Assembly: GCA_037367405.1 (NCBI GenBank)
Contig: JAZKJV010009775.1
Coordinates: forward strand, 186,001 to 250,000
Reading direction: 5' to 3'
DNA length: 64,000 nt
From: Ottelia alismoides
Taxonomy: Eukaryota > Streptophyta > Magnoliopsida > Alismatales > Hydrocharitaceae
In this document: piece after piece, positions 54,850-64,000 of the stretch
How positions within the stretch are numbered: the stretch's first letter is position 1
How the letters are laid out: each line of letters starts with the position of its first letter
Program-made: the position numbers and the translations under genes
The notes under the pieces: model-generated
What the model saw: the letters and a program-made list of their open reading frames with translations, nothing else
The model's database searches: none
What the model was told of the DNA's origin: nothing

Positions 54850-55303
54850 CACAATTGACCATCATCAATCTTCTCATGGATAAAGTGTCTGTTAATTTCA
54901 TTGTGCTTAGTTCGATCATGCATGATAGGGTTGTTGGCTAGGTTTATTGCAACTTTATTATCACGGAACATCTGAATCGGAGTGACACTTTCAGTACCCA
55001 ATTCTTTCAACAGAAGTTTTAACCACAAGACTTCCGTGACACCATTTGCAAGAGTACGTTGGTGCGTGACCTCGAGACAACATTATGTTTCTTACTTCTC
55101 CAGATAACAAGGGTCACATTGAGGTAGACAACATACGCAGATACCACTTTGTCCCGGTTGTATGTAAACCGCCCCTTCACCCCAGCGAGACAATTATATA
55201 AGTCAGTTTGTCGCCAACTCGTACTATATATCCGGGCGTCGAAGTGAGAACCCCCGATCAAATCTATATCATTATAGAATGGGAAAAAGACAAATAACAT
55301 CAT
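54850..55303 (-). pseudogene. copia 6 RNase H
   Basis: Minus-strand remnants VVYLNVTLVIWRSKKHNVVS (RNase H block before the SAE/SAS motif), then degraded text matching the DNK.A...A.NP..H.RTKH..ID.HF region, ending near 54850. Stops throughout. It continues the RT remnant at 56270-57040, from which an organelle-like stretch separates it. Confidence 0.7.
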
Positions 55304-56130
55304 ATAAATGTCGAGCGAGCTTTAAAGTGAAGTGCCCCCTAACGCGAAGTGGTATAGAAGGCTTTTTGGTCTCATTTGAGATAGGAAGGGATGGTTCTTT
55401 CATGGCATTTCTAGAAGTCATACTAGAAAAAGTGAAGACTCTCTCTATGACTTCACGAAGAGGAGAATCGTTGGTTTGACCGACGAACTACGTCGGAAAA
55501 TCGAGAAGAAAATCACTCAAAAAAAGCAACATCCGACTTGGCTTACAATAATCCGCCTCAGCAGCCTCAGAAGGGGGGAAAGGGGGGCACGGAAGAAAGA
55601 AGAAAAGTGCGCCTTCTATTAAATATTTAAGGCCTGAAGATAGGCCGGAGCTTTAGGATTCCCATTGTATATCCTAGTACATGCCTTCCCCCCGTTATGA
55701 GATAGTCCTCGGGGACGGGAGGGGCCGTGTTCGGAAAGATCATTAGTCATCATCGATAGAGCCGATTCGATTTGCATATGTTGATGATCTGATTTATGGA
55801 ATTCGAACCAAAACTCGATTTATGATGAATTCATTATTTCGATCTCATCGGCCGTTGGTATTTGGTTTGTATATGGATTTGAGTCCATTCTTGTTTTATA
55901 TTGGATGACGTCTGGAAACTCGGGATCGTAAATGGATTCGAGTACCATCCTATGGAAAGAATTGGCCGCGCATTCTCTAATCTGATAGGGACATCACCTC
56001 CTTCGCTTTGGGGCGATTCTCTTTCATTCAATCCATCTGGCCTCGTCTCGCCCCTAATCTGGGCCTATATTTCTTTGTTTCAATAGGACTCCTTACGATC
56101 TATTCATTAAAAAGAATCGATTCGATACAT
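55270..56130. other. Possible organelle-derived DNA insert
   Basis: Base composition and style change abruptly: about 45-50% GC, poly-G runs (GGGGGGAAAGGGGGG near 55575), and text such as GGGGACGGGAGGGGCCGTG near 55714 that resembles plant organelle intron or spacer DNA. It splits the RNase H and RT parts of the minus-strand copia. I could not assign a specific mitochondrial or plastid gene. Alternative: a fragment of an unrelated element. Confidence 0.35.
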
Positions 56131-56269
56131 TTCTGTATGGCCTTCAATAGTCACATCACGGTTGCTTTTAAACATTAGTCCTTTTCCCAGAGAATTCTTT
56201 ATATAGCATAATATCCTCTAGACAACATTCACATGATGGTAGGGGCATGCATGAACTGGATGACCGCAT

Positions 56270-57040
56270 TTACAACATAAGTGATATCAGGACTTGTAAG
56301 AGAGGTGAATTAGTTTCCAACCGATCTTTGATTTCTTCCTTTTCTTGCATCATTAAGAAGTTCACCATCTTCCTTAGTTTATGATTGGCCTCCACCGGAG
56401 AGGAGGCAAGTTTACACCAAGCATGCCCAAAACTTATAATAAGCTGAGAGTATAGTTTCATTGATTTAGACACATTCCCCTAAGAGACTTAGCCATTTCA
56501 ATGCTATGAAATTACTTCAACTCTCCCAATTCTTTGAGTTTGCATTCTTCTGCAAGAATCATCTTCATTCTAGATAACTCTTCGCCATCATCGTCAGTGA
56601 GAATCATATCATCAACATAAACTAGTAGAATAGGTCTTTTATTTCCTTCCTTTTTATGAAGAGTGTATGTTCTCTGCTTACCTGACTGTAGCTTTGTTTT
56701 ATCATTACCATGCATAAACGCTCAAACCACGCTCTCAGTGACTGGTTTAACCATACAAAGGTCTTTTCAACTTGCAACACTTATCCACTATTCCATAACT
56801 TCGAGACATCTTCATGTAAACCTCTTCTTTGAGATATGTGTTCGAGAATGCATTTTTACATCCAACTAACACATTTTCCAAGAAAACTGAACAACAAAGC
56901 AAATACCACTCTCACAGTGTTATTTTAGCTAATGATGCAAAAAGTTTTGAGATAATCAATCCCATATTTCTGGTTGTAGTCTCTAGCTACAAGCTGAGAT
57001 TTGAAGTCATCAATATTCTCACCTAAGGTGTCCACCACAA
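56270..57040 (-). pseudogene. copia 6 reverse transcriptase
   Basis: Minus strand: SQLVARDYNQKYGIDYLKTF near 57010-56950, DVKNAFSNTYLKEEVYMKM near 56860-56800, RPILLVYVDDMILTDDDGEE with ECKLKELGELK at 56512-56715, and degraded SPVEANHKLRK (56270-56473). This is a copia RT distinct from copias 1-3 (VDDMI.T, KELGELK), with Tork/TAR-like spelling. Stops and frameshifts abound. It ends where plus-strand copia 3 RT begins. Confidence 0.8.
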
Positions 57041-57086
57041 GAGAATGATCTGGGGTGGCCTATCGCCTTGCGAAAAGGATAAAATG

Positions 57087-58570
57087 AAGTTTGTCATGGG
57101 ATTATCTACCAATTGAAATCCCAAGCACATACTAGGAGGCCTTAAGGAAAGCCACTGGCAGCTTGCCATGGAGGAAGAGATGACTACGCTTCAGTCTCGT
57201 GGGAATGGACTCTTGTTTCTGCTCTGAACGAGGCATCAGATGTTAGCTGCAAATGGATATTCATTGTCAGGCAAAGGGCAGACGGGTCTGTAGATTGGTA
57301 CAAGGTACGTTTGGTGGCCATAGGTTTTACACTAACTTATGGGGTGGATTACCTTGACACCTCTATAGTTGTACGCCATTCCACACCACGGATTTTGTTG
57401 TCAATAGTTGTGGTACGTGATTGACCTCTATTCCATATTGATGTCAAGAATGCTTTTCTATATGATGATCTACAAGAAGAGGTGTATTTGCAGCAACCAT
57501 CTGGGTTCACTGTTGAGGGGGGTTTTGTATGTCGGCTCCATAAGGCTATCTATGACCTTAAACAAAATCCCATGGCATGGTTTCAGAAGCTCTGAAATTT
57601 GTTTGAACATAAGGGCTTCATACGATCAACGGATGATCATTCCCTCTTTGTTTAGAAGATTCAGCGAGGTACAATTGTCATCTTGATATATGTTGACGAT
57701 ATTATTGTTACTGGAGATGATATCCAGGTATTACTACCGCCATGAACTTCTTGGGACAGCAGTGTGTCACCAAAGACTTGGGTGCATTAGTTATTTTTTG
57801 GGTCTAGAATTTCTAGAAACAAGTAGGGCCTTATCACGACCCATAGAAAGTATGTAACCGATCTCCTTTTAGAAAAAGGAATGACAGGTTGCAGATCGAC
57901 ATCTACATCTATGGATACAAACATAAAACTGCATGATGATACAATAGAGAAAGTAGATAAAAGAATGAATAGAGAGTTGGTTGGGAAGCTTCTCTATGTT
58001 ACAATTATTATACCTGATATTTCTTTTGGAGTAAGCTATTATAGCCATTTTATGGAGCAACCAAAACCAGTGCACATGGATGCAATGTACATGATCTTGA
58101 GATGCTTGAAGTCTTCTCCCGGAACATGTCTATTGTTTAGCAGAGGAACTTCACTATCTGTCACAGCTTGTGCAGGTGCGTATTATGCTAGTTGCCCCAA
58201 GGACAAGAAATCTACCTCAGGATTTGTTGTGTTTGTTGGAAACTCTCTAGTATCATGCAAAGCAAGAATCAGAGAGTGGTAGCAAGATCCAGTGCTGAGT
58301 TAGAATATAGAGCTATGACGTAGTGGAGTACTGAAATGATGTGGGTCAATTCTGTTTTTTCTGGTCTGGGTGTCGATGTACCTCTTTCCATGTAATTGTT
58401 GTGTGACAACCAGGCAACTCTTTTCGTTGCAAATAATCCAACTTTCCATGAAAGAACTAAATATATTGAAGTAGATTGTCACTACACCCGTGACTTGATT
58501 CAAAAGGTGTTTATCACCACTTCTCATGTTAGTTTAGGAGACCAGACTACTAATAAAATCCAGATTTATC
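57087..58570 (+). pseudogene. copia 3 reverse transcriptase and RNase H
   Basis: Plus strand: a decayed start LKESHWQLAMEEEMT, then [172 protein letters not shown], ending near the RNase H C-terminus. At least six stops and frameshifts. It continues in the same strand and order where copia 3 breaks at 41147, so it is probably the rest of that element. No 3' LTR is found before 58913. Confidence 0.8.
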
Positions 58571-58912
58571 AACATTATTTATAATTATTATCTCAGTAGC
58601 TTAAGTAATTCAGTAACTATAATTAAAATTAACATTAATTAATAAATAACTCCGTGTAAAAAATTAACTCTAATTATTGTAGACAACTATATATGTACTA
58701 TTGTGACCATATTTTGTGTCTCTTTATTAATAAAATCAAATAAAAATTAGCTTAATATTGTAGATAATTAACTTAACATGAAACATAAATTAAAAATTAA
58801 AAAAATAGAAAAAGAAAATAAACAGTGTTTTTAATAATTTAAAAATACTTACAAAAATAATACTATATATATGGTGTATTCTCTCTTTGAGTGCTACATG
58901 AAAGTTGTAGAT
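58571..58912. other. AT-rich stretch
   Basis: Very AT-rich (ATTAAT, TTAAAT runs). It may be the decayed end of copia 3 or flanking DNA. No LTR, gene or TSD is visible. Confidence 0.3.
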
Positions 58913-61900
58913 TGTAACATCCGGATCCAAATAAACCAAACCCGACTCGATTAGGAGTCAGAGTGGCCAATTATGTTCAATTAATATTGATCTATCAATT
59001 AAATGTATATCAAAAGCCGTTCGGTCGTAATCGACCAAAAACCAAGCGCATTGTAATGTGTGCCACGGAAAAGCCGCGATGTAAATCGAAAACCATGAAA
59101 TAAACCGAGATTGTTATAAAATCCGATTCACCGAAAAAAGACCAACAGAATAGACCATTCGTCGATCGAAGATCGTGTGATATTTTTTAAAATCACAAAA
59201 TTTGACATCAAATCAAAACTGTATCTCGAAAATTTTGGGGATCTAAACTCGATCAAAAGTATATAAATATTATACTCATTTTGATCGTCATTCAGAGACA
59301 GACGAAATGAGATATTGTGCATCGAAATCCGAAACTCGATGTGCGATTACGATCAACTTTAATTATGACAAATAAAGAGAGATTTTGGTTTTTTTAAAAT
59401 ATTAATAATTATAATTATGTTATCAGCAGCTGACATCAGCCTGTTGATGTCATGGATGATGTCAATTAAAGTGACATGATATAGGAAGCTTCCTCCCCCA
59501 TTTCCCCTTTCCTCTTCTTTCATATATTCCTCCCCCATTTCCAACGAAATCTCTCTCCCAAATTCCCTTTTAATTCACAAATTCTCCCTTCCTCTCTTTG
59601 CTAAAGCTGAAGCTACAACAACTGCATCATACGGTTGGAGTTGCTCCTGTTCAAAGCTGAAGCAAGAGCCTCCAAGGCTGCTGCATCCCAAATTCCGCTT
59701 GTTGCTCCAGGAACTATAAATTGCATGCAAGATCAAACCCATTTGATCTCCAAAATTTTTAGAGATATAAGGTACAATCCCCAATCTTATCTTTTGCAGC
59801 CATGCATTACAATTTTACCTCTCTTTTGTCACCAATTGTGTAAGATTCATACAATTAAGTTCTAAACCCTACTTTCATATTCATGCCGTGCTCAAAAGCA
59901 AACAAGATAACGGCAATCGAATTTACAATACACAAGAAACAAATTGAAAAAGATCAATTCCATGTCTGACTTGATTTTTAGAAAAATATCTATTCACTTT
60001 TTCTATTATTTTTATCTGAAGAAGTATCCAATGAATAAATTGTTTGAATATTTATTTATTTTTGTTCTTCTCTTATTTTCCTGAGATCTGATTTTGCTGT
60101 TCAAGTACGTTGAAAAATATGTTGCTATGCATGTATAAAATATACTTGGGAATCTCTATCCTTTTTCCATTTGCTTGTCAGTAGGATGTTATCAAATTGT
60201 GTGGTTATTTATGTACAAGTAGTTTGCTTTGAACGAAGTTTATAAACTTTAGAATTAAAAGATTTAAATTACTACTATTTTAAATGTAAACTTTACTTAT
60301 TGTTCGCTTATTTCTGAATTCACTTTCTATGATTTAAATTTTTATTTTGATGTTCTCTGGTTGCTGTATTCACTTCTATGATTTAAGTTGCTCTTATAAA
60401 AATGTAAAATTTTGGTTATTAATCTCTGTAATCGTGTTCACTTTCTGTGATTTCAAGTGTTTTTATTAAAAGGCAAATTTTTGGTTACTGTTCTCACTAA
60501 TTACTAATTTCCGTATTCACTTTCTATCAGTAAGTAGCTACTCGAGATCCGATTAATCTAATATTATTATATATCAGAACATTTAAACCATCAGAAAGGT
60601 AATCGCATATTAACCATGCTATCGAACTATCAGCTCCAGCATTTAATACTCCTTATAGTGGAACCCTATCCCCATGAATGGATTTGATAGAATTGACATG
60701 ATTGCGTGACATACCTTTCTAGTGTATTGTAGCCATCATTTAGCACGAAGTTTTGGTAATTTAGGACCTTTCTATTTCATATGTTTAACAATAACCAATA
60801 TCAATATACTGTCTTTACTTCATCAATTCCAAATCAGAAGAGGAAGTCTAGTGGCAAATACCATTGTCACTGGTTAAAGAAAATAATTATTATCAAATTA
60901 TTAGAATTAGAATTTTATTTTCTATTTATTCAGAAGCAATGCATAATGTGTACATATTCAGAAGAAAAGATCTGAATTGATCGATCCAGTCCCATCCCTT
61001 CTACCTTTATGGAAGTCGCATAAATATGAACAAAATAAGATGGGCCCTCTAAAGGAATCTCGACCCCTTTCAAATCTCCTTTTGAAGAAGCAATTGAAGA
61101 AAACTTGATCTATGTTTACTTCTTAGTAACCACAGATGGGACATCAAGTATCTAAATTAGAGAATCCATCACCTCATGTAAGTCTTGTTCACCAATCTAC
61201 ATCTTCAAATATCTAAAAGCCAATCATAACAAGATATGGAGGTATGAATGTGTAATAAATGACCTAGTGGTTAATAAGAATTAAGTAACAATTGATAATA
61301 GTGTCGGTTACGGTGATCCTTACACCTGACCGTGCGAGGGCGCGATGACCCTCAGCTGGGCTGAGGAAAGGAAGCCCAGTTAGGCAGGGACCGCCAAGTG
61401 CGCGAGTCTAAGATCCCAGTCCTTTTACGATCTTTACGTGAGCTCGCAGTGTTTTTACGCTTCGTTGGGATCCTGACATTTGACCAGCTCCATTGACCGT
61501 TTGTTTTAGGATACCTAGGCAGGGGATCCTCGCTTTTAGTTTTTCGTACGAGCTCGTTTGCCCGTACCGGTCGGACCCGTGTAGATTGACTTTTTCGGAG
61601 AGTCTCTCACTCGTCTCAGTGGTGTAGTTTTGGAGTAGACCTATCCCTCTAATGGACCGCACTTCCACTTGGAGGAGACCTCTTGGGAGGCTTCCTCACC
61701 GCTTGAGTCTTGGTTACTTTTCTCCTATAGGCTTGGTGATGGCTACTTCTGAATAAGTTATAGCTGAATCTGAAGGAGTTATAATTAAGCATTATAATAA
61801 ATTACAGTTGAGTTGGCTAAGAGATGAGATCAATTACAATTATGTTCGGCTGGTGTTGAGATAAATCACAGTTGAGTTTGACTAATAGTTGAATTTAGTA

Positions 61901-62835
61901 CAGAATCATCATTTATCATAAATCCTCAATCAGCGATAATTCATCGGATCTCAGAATTACTACTTTGAATGATAAGGTAAGCTAGTGGACGTGTTGGGAA
62001 CTTAGTTAGGATGCATTACACTTCATTGCATGCCTACGGAGGCACCCCAACCCTAAGGCACTCTCACGCCTTAGAGTCAATAGTGTGAGGTCACATTCAG
62101 ACCAAGATCACAGACAATCCACTAGACTTGAAAGGTTAGATAAAATCATGAATCAGATAAGAACCTCATCATTCTCATTATTAAGATTCCTAAACATGAT
62201 CCCGAAATAACAAAAGAAAATACACACACATATGGGTCACCAATTAATATATGAAAATGTTATATATAGAGACAAAGTTATGAAGTGAGGGGAAATCATG
62301 GAGCATACATACAAAACAGTTGAAAACCATTTTCTACTAACAGTTTTGTTAAATTTAAATATCATTGCCTCCCTACTTGCTTTCTTTTGGACACATTAAA
62401 TTCTATTATTTATGTTATATGCTGCAATGTACACAACATCTATTGACGTCCTTTTCCGACTTGCATGCTTGGCAGGCAAATCTCCTGCGTTGCAGTAACT
62501 GATTTATGATCTAGAGCATACACACATATATTAATTTAGTTGTAGTTTTTGTTCAGTTTATGAGGTAAATGCTTTCTTTTCTCCTCTATACATTTTTGAG
62601 ATACATGTACGCGTCGTCAGCTTGTTTTGTTACATGTTGTATATATATATATGGAAATTAATGAAAAGGAAATTTGGTGGCATATCTTATTGTTATGTGG
62701 TTGTGAATATTGATTTGAATGTCATATGCAAAACGCGAAAAGTTCACCTGAAATTCATGGTGTCTAATGCGATCTTTAATGAATGTTACACCGTGAATGT
62801 CGTGTGAACGGGTACCCGAATCCGAGGGCATCACA
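58913..62835 (+). repeat. 5' LTR of gypsy B
   Basis: 3923 bp. It contains a pyrimidine-rich stretch at 59485-59600 and the GC-rich block at 61310-61735 also found (inverted) in the solo LTR. There is no convincing gene within. Confidence 0.88.
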
Positions 62836-62838
62836 GTT

Positions 62839-62850
62839 TGGTATCAGAGC
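62839..62850 (+). other. PBS of gypsy B
   Basis: TGGTATCAGAGC, three bases after the LTR end, complementary to initiator tRNA-Met. Confidence 0.9.
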
Positions 62851-63087
62851 CGTGGTACTCCGCTACATGCATTCACAATATTATGATTCCGATCGCATTA
62901 AGTTCTCGGATAGTGACATTTCCCCGACTTGTCGCATGTCTGAGAGGGAAATTTGACATTCATAACCACAGATGTCACCAATTGCCATTAATTTCCATAT
63001 TATATTCCCAAGAAGAGAAAAGCACAATGAGAAATGTCAGTGAAAATTAAAGTTTATGATTAATAATATTAGTTCTTGTGCAGAACC

Positions 63088-64000
63088 ATGATGTCCAAAC
63101 CAGACCAGGAGACGGCTGAGGGATTGGAGCGCATCATGACCGCTCTCACCGACCTCAAGCAACAGCAGACAGCTATGAGAGGTCAGCAGGACCAGATATT
63201 AGCTCAGCAGATGGAGATCGTTGACAAACAAACATGGACATGAGGTTCGAGGAGCTGTCAGATTTCACATACCATCCATCACAGGATGGGATACGACAGA
63301 ACCAGCCACAGTCGGTCAAGATACAACAGCCTCACACTGATGATCCACATGAGGAGATGCCGGTATATGGAGCCAAGAATGGAGATTATGACAGTGAGCA
63401 GGACCATGTATACTTGGCAGATGAGGACGTACCCGAGTACTATGCCATTCACATGCATCAATTGGTTTTCACATCATATCAGTGGGCCAATGTGCCCATG
63501 TTCGAGGGCACCAGGATGTCAGACCAAGCTGAGCAGTGGCTGAAGAGGGTGATGAAGGTCCTACGGATGATTTGCACACCACGAGACTCGTGGTTATCTT
63601 TCATAGAGTATTCATTGACAGATTCCGTAGAGAGGTGGTGGGAGGCGGTAGTTTCTGAACTAGGACGCGAGCCCATATGGGATGATTTTGAGACGAGGTT
63701 CAGATACCACTTCTTTTCTACGAAGTGGAAGGAGTCTCAGTGCTGTTTGTTTGCAAAGCTACGACAGGGACGGATAACAGCTAGAGAGCACTTCGTCCGA
63801 TACACCAAGCTGTCACGCCACACTTCATCAGTTGTTGCATTTCCATATGAGAATCTGAAAAAGTTCATCAGAGGTATAAGAGAGGCGCAGGAGAAGCTGG
63901 CCGGACTACGCATCACTTCCATCTCCAAGGCTACTGCTGCAGCGGAGAAGTTTTAGGACATCAAAGAGAGACGCTTTGGGAGCTCGTCTAGAGCGACATC
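63088..64000 (+). pseudogene. gypsy B gag, frameshifted
   Basis: The ATG at 63088 (MMSKPDQETAEGLERIMTAL) opens a coiled-coil-like, Gln-rich N-terminus ending at TGA 63241-63243. The frame continues one base off from 63234 (MRFEELSDFTYHPSQDG) through the capsid-like retrotransposon gag domain: MFEGTRMSDQAEQWLKRVMK, SLTDSVERWWEAVVSEL, WDDFETRFRYHFFSTKWKES, FAKLRQGRITAREHFVRYTK, KKFIRGI. That segment stops at a TAG (63954-63956), with gag-like text (DIKERRFG) after it. One indel and one nonsense change, so this copy is inactive. The capsid would package element RNA. Confidence 0.87.

Larger units (their letters stand above)
58913..64000 (+). mobile_element. Ty3/gypsy element with 3.9-kb LTR, 5' part (gypsy B)
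   Basis: The LTR 58913-62835 starts TGTAACATCCGG and ends GAGGGCATCACA. A PBS TGGTATCAGAGC follows at 62839-62850, then gag. The element leaves the window at 64000. It is the same family as the solo LTR at 45300-50232. The gag type and long LTR resemble plant chromovirus Tekay/Del elements; this is inferred. Confidence 0.9.

Noticed and set aside
55700..56100. Plastid or mitochondrial gene with a defined product
   Set aside because: The text seems organelle-like but I could not match it to any specific gene, so no product is assigned.

Overview
This is plant nuclear DNA, probably from an angiosperm: AT-rich, one spliced host gene, and a dense nested stack of LTR retrotransposons (Ty1/copia and Ty3/gypsy), LINEs of RTE and L1 type, and hAT-type elements. 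No CRISPR array, tRNA, rRNA or bacterial-style operon is visible. All boundaries were read by eye from terminal repeats, target-site duplications (TSDs), primer-binding sites (PBS, TGGTATCAGAGC type) and recognisable protein motifs.

1-11.3 kb: decayed tandem and inverted repeats, then a minus-strand Ty3/gypsy element (1800-10675) with two 3.1-kb LTRs and a shrunken internal region holding only RT and integrase remnants. A 0.6-kb TRIM (10679-11269) abuts it. A CAAAG pentamer flanks the two elements as one block.

11.3-23.1 kb: the only host gene, a TCF25/Rqc1-family gene on the minus strand. Two exons (21817-22725 and 12457-12718) join in frame across a 9.1-kb intron that contains a copia element (12897-17796) and a full-length RTE LINE (18598-21683, perfect 12-bp TSD). 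The 5' exons were not found.

23.1-29 kb: a copia element of SIRE-like layout (23158-29004) that kept gag but lost pol. A hAT-type element with CGATATATCG palindrome arrays sits in its gag and carries a smaller relative inside it.

29.1-58.6 kb: apparently one old plus-strand copia element, called copia 3 here (5' LTR at 29158, gag at 37.9 kb, integrase at 39.7-41.1 kb, RT/RNase H at 57.1-58.6 kb), blown apart by later insertions. These are copia 2 (29391-34476, TSD CCTAC), a non-autonomous LTR element with a proline-rich ORF (34961-37769, TSD TGGTT), an RTE fragment (39010-39686), and an L1 LINE (about 41.15-51.1 kb). The L1 is itself split by a 4.9-kb solo gypsy LTR (45300-50232, TSD TCGAA), and that LTR holds a 980-bp hAT-type element (47916-48895). 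More copia debris and an organelle-like stretch fill 51.1-57.0 kb.

58.9-64 kb: the 5' end of another Ty3/gypsy element, with a 3.9-kb LTR of the same family as the solo LTR, a PBS and a frameshifted gag running to the window edge.

The least familiar items are the non-autonomous LTR element, whose 559-codon proline-rich ORF starts right after the PBS, and the two hAT-type families with subterminal palindrome arrays.
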